DNA of 14,092 nucleotides from an uncultured Methanobrevibacter sp. Its GTDB lineage: Archaea; Methanobacteriota; Methanobacteria; Methanobacteriales; Methanobacteriaceae. Below are positions 7,177-14,092 of this stretch, in pieces. The stretch spans positions 1 through 14,092 of the forward strand of contig CADBMS010000107.1 in the NCBI GenBank assembly GCA_902795935.1, in the 5' to 3' direction. Numbering within the stretch: position 1 is the stretch's first letter; the number at the start of each line of letters is the position of its first letter. The position numbers and the translations under genes were made by a program. The notes under the pieces were generated by a model. It made no database searches. It saw nothing but the letters and a program-made list of their open reading frames with translations, and was not told where the DNA came from.

Positions 7177-10100
7177 ATAAACAAAAAACACTACACAATA
7201 ATAATCCTATTATTAATATTACTATGTTTAAACACTGCCAACGCAACAGAAACAAACCAAACCATAGATATAACTAGTACAAATTCAGAACAAAGCCCTA
7301 ATACAAGTATACAAGAAAAAAACACATATTCAACTCAAAATACAAACATAGACGAAAAAAATATTGAAACTAAACAAAACAAATTACAAGAAACAGGTAA
7401 TTCCAAGCTTAATAGTGAAAACAATATAATAAGTATAGATGACACCACATATTCCAATTATTTTGACAATAATGGAGATATTATAGGCGATACTATTAAA
7501 GATGGTGACATCATTGATATTAATGGAATAATAAATAATAAAAATTTTAATTTAAACAAACCAATAACAATTACAAGTACTAACAATGGTAAAATAGTGA
7601 ATGGTACTATTAAAATTATAAGTGGTGCAAGTAACTCTGTTATACAAAACTTACAAATACAAAACAGCAATGAACAAGGAATAGGTGTTTATTTAGTAGG
7701 CGTAGATAATGTAACAATAAAAAATAACAATCTACAAATGAATGCATTACATGGTTATGGAATTGTAGCAACCCGTTCAAATTATACTAAAATTATAAAT
7801 AACACCATAAAACAAACACCTACAATTAATGATGCAACACACTGCGCAATACTATTTGGAGACTGCCACTACAATACTATTTCTCAAAATAATATAGAAA
7901 TAATTATTAAAACATCCTCTAATGGAATGGTGAATGCAAATGGAATTTACTTATGTACGTATAACACAACACTTATTGATGGAGGGTTATGTAACTATAA
8001 CAACATAACAAACAACACAATAAAAGGAGGAAATACATCCTTTTGTTATACTATACAAATGATGGGAAACTACAATCTAGCTCAAGATAATACAGTATAT
8101 GATGGTTACATTGGAATTTCATCTGCTGGTTCTGAAAATAAAATAATAAACAATACAATTAGTGCATTAAAAAAAGGTATTTCTGCTGGATTAAATACAA
8201 CAATAGATGGAAATTTAATAAATTTAAATGATGATGCTAATGGAATAGAAATAATAAAAGTTAATGGAAATATAGTTCTAAACAATGAAATAACTACAAC
8301 TAACATAGCAGGAATTATTATTGAATCTTGTTCAGATAATATTTTAAAAAATAATACAATAAAAACTAATAGTGCTGAAGGAATATTACTCAAAGGAGAT
8401 AATGGGAATAAAAATAATACCCTTATTAACAACATAATAATCACTAATAGTACCGGAATCCTATTAAAACGACAATCACGTGTTAAAAAACCAAACAATA
8501 TCACAATACAGAATAATACTATTACAACAACTTCAAACTACACTATTGATGCCTATGAAAGTGAAAATATAACTTTTACAAATAATAATTTAAGTTCTGC
8601 TAAGGGAAAAGGAACAGCTACAATAAGATACCCTGGAACAAATAATGGAGAATATGATGATACAATCTCCAATAAAACATATAATTTAACCGATGAAAAT
8701 TATAATACTTATTTCAATACAGATGGAACTTTAAATCATACGATTGTAGGTAGAGAAGATACATTCAACATAACAGGACCACTTTATAATAAAAATATGA
8801 CTATAGACTTACCAATAACAATAAATGGAAATTTAAACTATATTTACAATGGAACAATTAAAATATTAACAGAAGGTTCTGGAACAAAAGTATCCAACCT
8901 TAAAATTAAAAACGAAAACCAAATAGGTATTATTTTATATGAAACTGGAAATGTAGAAATTATAGATAATGAATTAACTGTTAATCAGACAGCTGAAAGC
9001 TATGGAATATATCTTCATGATTCCACATATAATAAAATCATAAATAACACAGTATATAGTTATGGAGATTATGTGAATTATGGAATATTTTTATATTCTT
9101 CAGATTATAACCAAGTTTTAAAAAATCATGTAAATACTATATCTAATGATATTGAGGTTCCTTACCAAAGTGAAATTATGTTTAATGGTAATATTGGAAT
9201 CATAAAACAAATTTACACCACTTATGGAATAATAGCTATATATTCATCTCACAATAATCTTGATGAAAATATAATAAATTTAACATCACTATTTAAGGAA
9301 CCAAAAAATGCTACTGACAAATGCCATAATAGTATGGTAGGATTAGATATTTACTATAATAGTGATTTTAACACTGCAAATAATAACCAAGTTAATGTAA
9401 TTGGAAACAATCCTTACTCTTATGGTATGGGAGTATTAGGAAGTGATTGTAATCCAACAGGAACTGCTTTAGAAACTGCTAAAGGAAATTCTTTTGAAAA
9501 TAACACTATAACTGTTGGTGGAAATTATTTTGCAACTGGAATTATAGCTGGACTTGGAAGTGTTGATACTTTAATAAAAAATAATAGAATACTTGTTAAT
9601 TCAAACAGCTATTCTTATGGAATAACACTTGAAGCATCACAAAGAAGCACAATATTACAAAACAATATAACTTTGTATTCACCAGCAATTTATGGAATTG
9701 AAGTATATGGCTCAAACAATAACACTATTAAAGAAAATAACATAGACGTTACTGGATACTACAAATATGGTATTGCATGCCATTCATCAACTCATAATAA
9801 TATAATCCAAAACATTATTAAAACAGAAAATAATGGCACAATACCAATTATAAATACACCCACTCATACAGACGTAATACCTCTAGGAGACTGTGGATTA
9901 ATATTAACTATAAACAGTAATTCAAACATAATTAACTCAAATATAATCAACAGTGCAAGCGAATTCACAATCAATATAACTAACTCATCACAAAACAATA
10001 CAATTACTGAAAATTCATTAGTTAGCAGTGACAAAATAGGAACAAACTCCATAACAGGTGGAATTAATAATACTCTAAACAATAATGGCGGTCAATATCA

Positions 10101-11022
10101 ATTAAGTATAGATACTGATGACATAGTTGCTAAAATTGGAGATACTATTACATTAACAGCAAAAGTAAACTCTACTAGTGGTAATGCTGATGGCTTACGT
10201 GTAACTTTCAAAATAGGATTAATGGAAATTGGAACTAGTGTTGTTAAAAATGGAATTGCACAATTAACATACACAATACCAACTACTTTAGATCCAACAT
10301 ATTATGATCTTAAAGCAAGTGTTAGTGGTGAAAATTATATAACTAGAACTGTGACAAAAACAATAGAATTAACAAAACCAACAACAGTAACACCAAATCC
10401 AGTAGTTAATCCAACACCAACAGTAACACCAAATCCAGTAGTTAATCCAACTAAGATTAATACTAAAATTACTGCTCCTAAAGTATATGCAACTTACAAT
10501 GTAGCTAAAAATCTTATAATTACACTTAAAGATGTGAATGGAAACGTTTTAGCAAATAAAATTGTAAATGTAAACATTGGAACTATTAAAAAAACTTTAA
10601 AAACTAATAATAAAGGACAAATATTTGTACAAGTATCTAATTTAGTTCCTAAAACTTATACTGCAACTATTAAATTTGCAGGTGACAGTTCTTATAAATC
10701 AAGCAGTGCAAATACAAAAATTACTGTTTACAAAACAACTCCAAAAATCATAACTACTGCTAAAAAGACTTTCAAAATCAAAACTAACCGTAAAAAATTA
10801 AACATAACACTAAAAAACAACAAAGGAAAAGTACTTAAAAACACTAAAATTACAGTTAAAATTGGTAAAAAAACATATACTGCAACGACGAATAACAAAG
10901 GAACTGCAATTGTTAATATTAAGTTAAACAAAAAAGGAAAATACACAGCAACAATACAATACGCAGGAAATAAATACTACAAACCTATAAAAAAGAAAAT
11001 AATAATAACAATCAAAAAATAA
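7177..11022 (+). CDS. Adhesin-like secreted protein, beta-helix repeats plus Ig-like domains (ATA start)
   Basis: Read from the ATA at 7177 the product has 1281 residues. Residues 2-23 form a signal peptide (NKKH, then TIIILLLILLCL, then NTANA with probable cleavage after Ala23). An Asn/Thr/Gln-rich spacer reaches about 88. Two parallel beta-helix regions follow, at about 89-505 and 506-965, rich in NNTI/NNxI right-handed-helix repeats as in NosD/PbH1 proteins; each opens with a homologous entry module (YSNYF at 92, YNTYF at 509). Three Ig-like domains follow: about 971-1066, 1093-1188 and 1189-1281, the first two joined by a Pro-Thr hinge. The last domain is Lys-rich and there is no membrane anchor or sorting signal, so retention may be by charge or wall binding. 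This matches the adhesin-like proteins of gut Methanobacteriales; a role in attachment to host, partner cells or surfaces is inferred. If ATA is not used, the gene may be silent or start at the GTG at 7597 without export. Confidence 0.85.
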   Translation: MNKKHYTIIILLLILLCLNTANATETNQTIDITSTNSEQSPNTSIQEKNTYSTQNTNIDEKNIETKQNKLQETGNSKLNSENNIISIDDTTYSNYFDNNGDIIGDTIKDGDIIDINGIINNKNFNLNKPITITSTNNGKIVNGTIKIISGASNSVIQNLQIQNSNEQGIGVYLVGVDNVTIKNNNLQMNALHGYGIVATRSNYTKIINNTIKQTPTINDATHCAILFGDCHYNTISQNNIEIIIKTSSNGMVNANGIYLCTYNTTLIDGGLCNYNNITNNTIKGGNTSFCYTIQMMGNYNLAQDNTVYDGYIGISSAGSENKIINNTISALKKGISAGLNTTIDGNLINLNDDANGIEIIKVNGNIVLNNEITTTNIAGIIIESCSDNILKNNTIKTNSAEGILLKGDNGNKNNTLINNIIITNSTGILLKRQSRVKKPNNITIQNNTITTTSNYTIDAYESENITFTNNNLSSAKGKGTATIRYPGTNNGEYDDTISNKTYNLTDENYNTYFNTDGTLNHTIVGREDTFNITGPLYNKNMTIDLPITINGNLNYIYNGTIKILTEGSGTKVSNLKIKNENQIGIILYETGNVEIIDNELTVNQTAESYGIYLHDSTYNKIINNTVYSYGDYVNYGIFLYSSDYNQVLKNHVNTISNDIEVPYQSEIMFNGNIGIIKQIYTTYGIIAIYSSHNNLDENIINLTSLFKEPKNATDKCHNSMVGLDIYYNSDFNTANNNQVNVIGNNPYSYGMGVLGSDCNPTGTALETAKGNSFENNTITVGGNYFATGIIAGLGSVDTLIKNNRILVNSNSYSYGITLEASQRSTILQNNITLYSPAIYGIEVYGSNNNTIKENNIDVTGYYKYGIACHSSTHNNIIQNIIKTENNGTIPIINTPTHTDVIPLGDCGLILTINSNSNIINSNIINSASEFTINITNSSQNNTITENSLVSSDKIGTNSITGGINNTLNNNGGQYQLSIDTDDIVAKIGDTITLTAKVNSTSGNADGLRVTFKIGLMEIGTSVVKNGIAQLTYTIPTTLDPTYYDLKASVSGENYITRTVTKTIELTKPTTVTPNPVVNPTPTVTPNPVVNPTKINTKITAPKVYATYNVAKNLIITLKDVNGNVLANKIVNVNIGTIKKTLKTNNKGQIFVQVSNLVPKTYTATIKFAGDSSYKSSSANTKITVYKTTPKIITTAKKTFKIKTNRKKLNITLKNNKGKVLKNTKITVKIGKKTYTATTNNKGTAIVNIKLNKKGKYTATIQYAGNKYYKPIKKKIIITIKK
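7450..8976 (+). repeat. Two diverged copies of a beta-helix entry module within the adhesin
   Basis: Segment 7450-7734 and segment 8701-8976 encode clearly homologous stretches of about 92-95 residues about 417 residues apart. Shared landmarks in order are Y-x-x-YF, NKxFxL/NKxMTIDL, PITI, NGTIKI, SNLKIKN/QNLQIQN, QGIGVYL/QIGIILY and xNVxIxxNxL. The coordinates span from the first copy to the end of the second. DNA identity is low, so the duplication is old, or the modules were combined from separate genes. Confidence 0.7.
10384..10451 (+). repeat. Direct repeat encoding a Pro-rich hinge
   Basis: A 32-base sequence occurs identically at 10384-10415 and 10420-10451, a period of 36 bases (12 codons). 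It encodes TVTPNPVVNPT twice in the linker between the first and second Ig-like domains. The perfect identity indicates a recent or homogenised duplication. The period keeps the frame, so copy number could vary. Confidence 0.9.
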
Positions 11023-11057
11023 GGAAATAAAGTAATAATCTTAGAAATTTTAAAGAT

Positions 11058-11098
11058 AAGGTTCCTATAATATTTAGGAACTTTAAATTTTATTTTTT
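11058..11098 (+). terminator. Hairpin plus oligo-T terminator of the adhesin gene
   Basis: GTTCCTA (11061-11067) and TAGGAAC (11075-11081) form a perfect 7-bp stem with a 7-base loop. It extends outward by one G-T and two A-T pairs to 10 bp and is followed by a T-rich tract at 11082-11098. It begins 36 bases after the stop codon. The GC-containing stem stands out against the surrounding AT background. Confidence 0.7.
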
Positions 11099-11479
11099 AA
11101 AAAACCATATAATTTTAAATTTAACCATTATTATTAATTTTTTAAATAAACTTTATAATATAATAATATCTTAATTATAATATTACAATATACATTATAA
11201 TTTAGATAATATTAAATTAAGTACATATACATGTTAACAGTGAAAAATTAGAATATTCATTTCTAAAAATGAAAATTAACAATAAAAGAAATAGTTATTG
11301 TTTGCTTAAATTAAACATTAAAAATAATTTTTATATTCATCGTCTCCAGTTATAAGAGCATATATTTTTGAAATATTTTTTTAATAAACTCATTTAATCC
11401 AATTAACAATATAATGATAAAAAAAATAGTATTTCTAGAAAATAATATAAAAAAAGTAAATATTGATTAAATTATTAAT
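11099..11479. other. AT-rich intergenic stretch without a supportable gene
   Basis: I see no tRNA, rRNA, CRISPR or convincing coding frame here. Two adjacent small hairpins can be drawn: TTCATTT/AAATGAA with a 4-base loop (11256-11273) and AACAATAA/TTATTGTT with a 9-base loop (11278-11302). Both are AT-only or nearly so and may be chance. A slightly less AT-rich island near 11338-11360 contains CGTCTCCAG but gives only very short frames on both strands. Confidence 0.5.
11419..11455 (-). terminator. Oligo-T terminator of the FBP aldolase/phosphatase gene
   Basis: A runs on the + strand at 11449-11455 and 11419-11426 read as oligo-T on the - strand 25-61 bases after the stop codon. They are consistent with archaeal intrinsic termination. 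No hairpin is seen. Confidence 0.5.
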
Positions 11480-12577
11480 TTAATCCATATCTTTGAATCT
11501 GGTTTCTAATTTTTCCATCACACCAGGTAATGAAGTGTATTCCATTTCATCTGCAGGTAACCTGTGAGGTTCAAATGGACCATGTCTTCTCATGTATGAA
11601 GCAATTCTAGATGATTCTTCACGAGTTAAATCAAATGCTGGATCATCAAACATATCATTCGGCCCTACAAGTTTACAATCTGCAATTTGGAAGCCTAAAG
11701 CCATTACTCTAGGAGGACCATCAAATCTTACAGGATATGCTTGATTTTGACCAACCGGCATGATTGGACCATTATGAGATCCTCTCATCCATCCACCAAC
11801 TAAGTGTGGGAATGTGAAAGGTTCAACAACTTCTCCAGCTGCAGGGAATCCTGATTGAGATCTAACAATTGCAACAGGATCATCTTTACCTATGTATTTT
11901 CCAGCCATTAAGTTTAACCTGTCAGTACTTACTGCTGCAGCTATTTCACCATCATCATTTCTAGTTACTCTTTTAATAACATATCTTCCAATGGATCCTA
12001 ACAATGCTAATGCATCATACATTTCTGCTGGGCAACTTAACTCTACTTTTTTACTTTCAAGTACATCAAATATTTCAAAAGTGTAACCATTATGTAATGA
12101 TGGATCAATTACTAAACCTGCAGTGTTGAATGGATCTGCAAACATTTTAAATAAAGGCATATTAAATGCACCAGGTTCCGTTTTATCCATACAGAAAACA
12201 ACTACTGGATCACTTGGTCTTTCTTTGAATTCCATTTCTGCACAACCGGGACCCATACCTTTAATGTTTCCAGAAAAAGTGTCAGATAATAAGTCTTGAC
12301 CAGCACCATATAATTTTAACTCACGAGCAATTTTTGTTGCTTCCATGAAAGAATTAAATGCTAATTGGTGAATTTCTTCGTTTTCTTCACCTTGTCTGTG
12401 AGTCATGATAAGTTCAGTATCATCACCACAGTTAGTTACATAAAAATCTTCTAATAACCCTTCTTCTTTAGCGGTTCCTAACATTTCTTCACATTTTTTT
12501 AATAATGCTGGATGAGCCAAACCATGGCCAGCCACACTACCTATATCTGCTTTTATTACACTAATAGTTGTTTTCAT
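11480..12577 (-). CDS. fbp: Fructose-1,6-bisphosphate aldolase/phosphatase (class V FBPase)
   Basis: This bifunctional gluconeogenic enzyme condenses dihydroxyacetone phosphate and glyceraldehyde 3-phosphate to fructose 1,6-bisphosphate and then hydrolyses it to fructose 6-phosphate in one remodelling active site, driving carbon one-way toward sugars. The 365-residue protein is nearly full family length. Metal-binding and catalytic positions are recognisable: D11 and H18 in DIGSVAGHG, D52-D53 in CGDDTEL, D131 in MDKTEPGAF, and Y228 with Schiff-base K231 in KYIGKDDP, matching the Tyr229/Lys232 pair of the characterised archaeal enzyme. The frame extends to an ATG at 12634, but those 19 residues have no family match; the ATG at 12577 has GAGGTG nine bases upstream and gives the standard MKTTISVIKADIGS start. 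It is a single-gene unit divergent from xseA. Its codons are less AT-skewed than its neighbours, as expected for a highly expressed core gene. Confidence 0.97.
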   Translation of the reverse strand: MKTTISVIKADIGSVAGHGLAHPALLKKCEEMLGTAKEEGLLEDFYVTNCGDDTELIMTHRQGEENEEIHQLAFNSFMEATKIARELKLYGAGQDLLSDTFSGNIKGMGPGCAEMEFKERPSDPVVVFCMDKTEPGAFNMPLFKMFADPFNTAGLVIDPSLHNGYTFEIFDVLESKKVELSCPAEMYDALALLGSIGRYVIKRVTRNDDGEIAAAVSTDRLNLMAGKYIGKDDPVAIVRSQSGFPAAGEVVEPFTFPHLVGGWMRGSHNGPIMPVGQNQAYPVRFDGPPRVMALGFQIADCKLVGPNDMFDDPAFDLTREESSRIASYMRRHGPFEPHRLPADEMEYTSLPGVMEKLETRFKDMD

Positions 12578-12586
12578 TTCAAAAAA

Positions 12587-12592
12587 CACCTC
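12587..12592 (-). promoter_or_regulatory. Shine-Dalgarno of the FBP aldolase/phosphatase gene
   Basis: GAGGTG on the - strand ends nine bases before the ATG at 12577 and supports that start over the upstream ATG at 12634. Confidence 0.8.
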
Positions 12593-12637
12593 TATATTAT
12601 AATTAACTACCCAAATTTTTGATATTCTGAGCATCTA

Positions 12638-12660
12638 ATTATATTTTTAAATATATTATA
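12638..12660 (-). promoter_or_regulatory. Candidate promoter of the FBP aldolase/phosphatase gene
   Basis: On the - strand, AAATATAAT (12638-12646) and ATAATATAT (12651-12659 region) are TATA-like. The former would put transcription start near 12616 and leave a leader of about 39 bases that holds the Shine-Dalgarno. Which of the two is used cannot be decided from sequence. Confidence 0.4.
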
Positions 12661-12708
12661 AAAAATCCTCATTTATATAATGTTTGAGAAAAATACTCCA
12701 AAATAGAT

Positions 12709-12760
12709 TTAATTTATAAATATAATATATATTAATTATACTTCAAGTAACATATAAAAT
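12709..12760 (+). promoter_or_regulatory. Candidate promoter region of xseA
   Basis: Several TATA-like strings occur (TTTATAAATATA near 12713-12724 and CATATAAAAT at 12751-12760). They imply a leader of roughly 60-90 bases before the start at 12839. The AT richness prevents a firm choice. Confidence 0.3.
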
Positions 12761-12838
12761 TTATGAAGAGTTTAATAAAATTAATGGAACTAATCAAATC
12801 TATTTAGAATAACAATTCTTTAAAAATCAGGTGAATCT

Positions 12839-14092
12839 ATGGATAATCAATATTTCACTGTATCTCAAATTAATAAATATCTAAATAATAAAATGAAAAC
12901 AGATACTACATTAAATAACATTTATATTAAGGGAGAATTATCTAATTATAAAACATATCCTAGCGGACATAGTTATTTTACTCTAAAAGATTCAACATCA
13001 CAAATTAATGGAGTCATGTTTAGAGGTAATAAACGTTACTTAAAATTTGAACCACAAAATGGTATGAATGTAATAATAAAAGGTAAAATAGAAGTATTTG
13101 AAAGAAATGGGCAATATCAATTATATGCCTCCCGCATTACTGAAGATGGTGTTGGTGAATTACATATTGCTTTTGAACAATTAAAGAAAAAACTCAAAAA
13201 TGAAGGTTTGTTCGATGAAAAGCATAAAAAAGAAATTCCAAAATATCCTAAAGTAATTGGTGTTATCACAGCACAAACTGGTGCTGCAATAAGAGATATT
13301 ATTACAACAATAAATAGAAGATATCCACAATGTAAGATTTTAGTATTTTCTACATTAGTCCAAGGCGATTTAGCTGCAAATCAAATTGTAGAACAAATTA
13401 GAAATGCTCAAAATTATACTATTGACACTTTAATTGTTGGACGAGGTGGTGGAAGTATTGAAGATTTGTGGTCATTTAATGAAGAAATAGTAGCACGTGA
13501 AATTTATTCATGTAAAATTCCCATAATAAGTGCAGTTGGCCATGAAATTGATTACACAATATCAGATTTTGTATCTGATTTAAGAGCCCCAACACCAACA
13601 GCAGCAGCCGAATTAGCAGTCCCAGATATTAATGAAATAAAATATAAACTAAAAAATTATTTTAATCAACTAAATAAAAGTATTAATGATAAATTAATTC
13701 AGAATAAGGATAAAATTGAAGAAATCTCTAAAAAACAAATTTTTAAAAATCCAGAAACAATTTATGATATTAAAAAGATGGATTTAGATAATTGTATTAG
13801 TAAGTTTGATTTAGCTTCAAAAAATATCATAATAAACAATAAAAACAAACTCTTTAAATTAGAAAATTCTATTGTTCTAACAAACCCACAACTGATTACA
13901 AAAACTAAAAAAGAAAGATATATTAGAAATTTAGGAAAATTAGAAGCTTTAAATCCAATTTTAACACTTAAAAGAGGATATTCCATAGTTAAAACTAATG
14001 ATGAAATTATATCCTCTGCAAAAAAACTTAATATTGGAGATGAAGTTGATATAGAATTTAATGATGGAACTGTACATACAAAAGTGATATGA
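12839..14092 (+). CDS. xseA: Exodeoxyribonuclease VII large subunit
   Basis: XseA is the catalytic subunit of exonuclease VII, which degrades single-stranded DNA from both ends without ATP in mismatch repair and clearance of displaced strands. The 417-residue product has an N-terminal OB-fold (about 1-103, including KGELSNYKTYPSGHSYFTLKD), a catalytic core (about 104-260) and a long charged coiled-coil region (about 261-370), then a C-terminal GDEVDIEFNDGTVHTKV segment. All four core residues known from E. coli have counterparts with near-identical spacing: D153 (TGAAIRD), R202 (VGRGGGSIEDLW), H235 and D238 (GHEIDYT). It is about 40 residues shorter than E. coli XseA, mainly in the coiled coil. 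AGGTGA (12829-12834) precedes the ATG by four bases. This is a bacterial-type gene that is uncommon in archaea, so acquisition from gut bacteria is likely. It ends on the last base of the window; the small subunit XseB would be expected next, outside. Confidence 0.96.
   Translation: MDNQYFTVSQINKYLNNKMKTDTTLNNIYIKGELSNYKTYPSGHSYFTLKDSTSQINGVMFRGNKRYLKFEPQNGMNVIIKGKIEVFERNGQYQLYASRITEDGVGELHIAFEQLKKKLKNEGLFDEKHKKEIPKYPKVIGVITAQTGAAIRDIITTINRRYPQCKILVFSTLVQGDLAANQIVEQIRNAQNYTIDTLIVGRGGGSIEDLWSFNEEIVAREIYSCKIPIISAVGHEIDYTISDFVSDLRAPTPTAAAELAVPDINEIKYKLKNYFNQLNKSINDKLIQNKDKIEEISKKQIFKNPETIYDIKKMDLDNCISKFDLASKNIIINNKNKLFKLENSIVLTNPQLITKTKKERYIRNLGKLEALNPILTLKRGYSIVKTNDEIISSAKKLNIGDEVDIEFNDGTVHTKVI

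Noticed and set aside
8106..8504. 132-residue hydrophobic frame on the - strand inside the adhesin
   Set aside because: It is an antisense shadow of Asn/Thr/Ile-rich codons, which read as Phe/Leu/Ile/Val on the other strand; no ribosome-binding site or homology is recognised.
11320..11400. Possible remnant of a transposase C-terminus
   Set aside because: A short stretch translates to something like NFYIHRLQL before a stop, but it is too short, no inverted repeats or other fragments are found, and it can be chance.
12578..12634. 19-residue N-terminal extension of the FBP aldolase/phosphatase
   Set aside because: A good Shine-Dalgarno lies inside it, directly in front of the ATG at 12577, and the family starts at that Met.

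Overview
The window is very AT-rich and encodes an archaeal gene set. It carries RadB, a Sua5-type enzyme, an archaeal CDP-alcohol transferase that fits archaetidylinositol phosphate synthase, a DUF357 protein and the archaeal bifunctional FBP aldolase/phosphatase. It also holds two giant Asn/Thr-rich surface proteins. This mix, with Shine-Dalgarno sites ending in GGTG and oligo-T terminators, points to a gut member of the Methanobacteriales, most likely Methanosphaera (Methanobrevibacter is the alternative). The assignment is from memory of gene content and composition, not from a database search.

Layout. (1) 2-4651 (+) is the 3' part of a very large exported CobN/magnesium-chelatase-H-like protein. 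It has a carboxypeptidase-regulatory-like or Cna-B-like segment at the truncated N-terminus, an Asn-Thr repeat stalk and a C-terminal membrane anchor. (2) 4712-7027 is a housekeeping block. sua5 and radB are read leftward as an operon, and archaetidylinositol phosphate synthase and DUF357 are read rightward. The two arms diverge from one shared TATA-like element near 6130. (3) 7177-11022 (+) is an adhesin-like protein with a signal peptide, two homologous beta-helix modules, a proline hinge and three Ig-like domains, the last strongly cationic. Its only plausible start is an ATA codon placed ideally behind a strong Shine-Dalgarno. Ordinary gene calling would start it 420 bases downstream and lose the signal peptide. 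(4) 11023-11479 is an AT-rich gap with a hairpin terminator and no supportable gene. (5) Fructose-1,6-bisphosphate aldolase/phosphatase (-) and the exonuclease VII large subunit xseA (+, ending on the last base of the window) diverge from a shared promoter region. xseA is a bacterial-type gene and looks acquired.

How they work together. The central block is core archaeal metabolism: tRNA t6A modification, recombination and inositol-lipid synthesis. It is flanked by two surface proteins of the kind gut methanogens use at the cell envelope. The most unusual items are the surface-anchored CobN-like protein, which cannot be a normal ATP-driven cytoplasmic cobaltochelatase if it is exported as its architecture suggests, and the ATA start of the adhesin.
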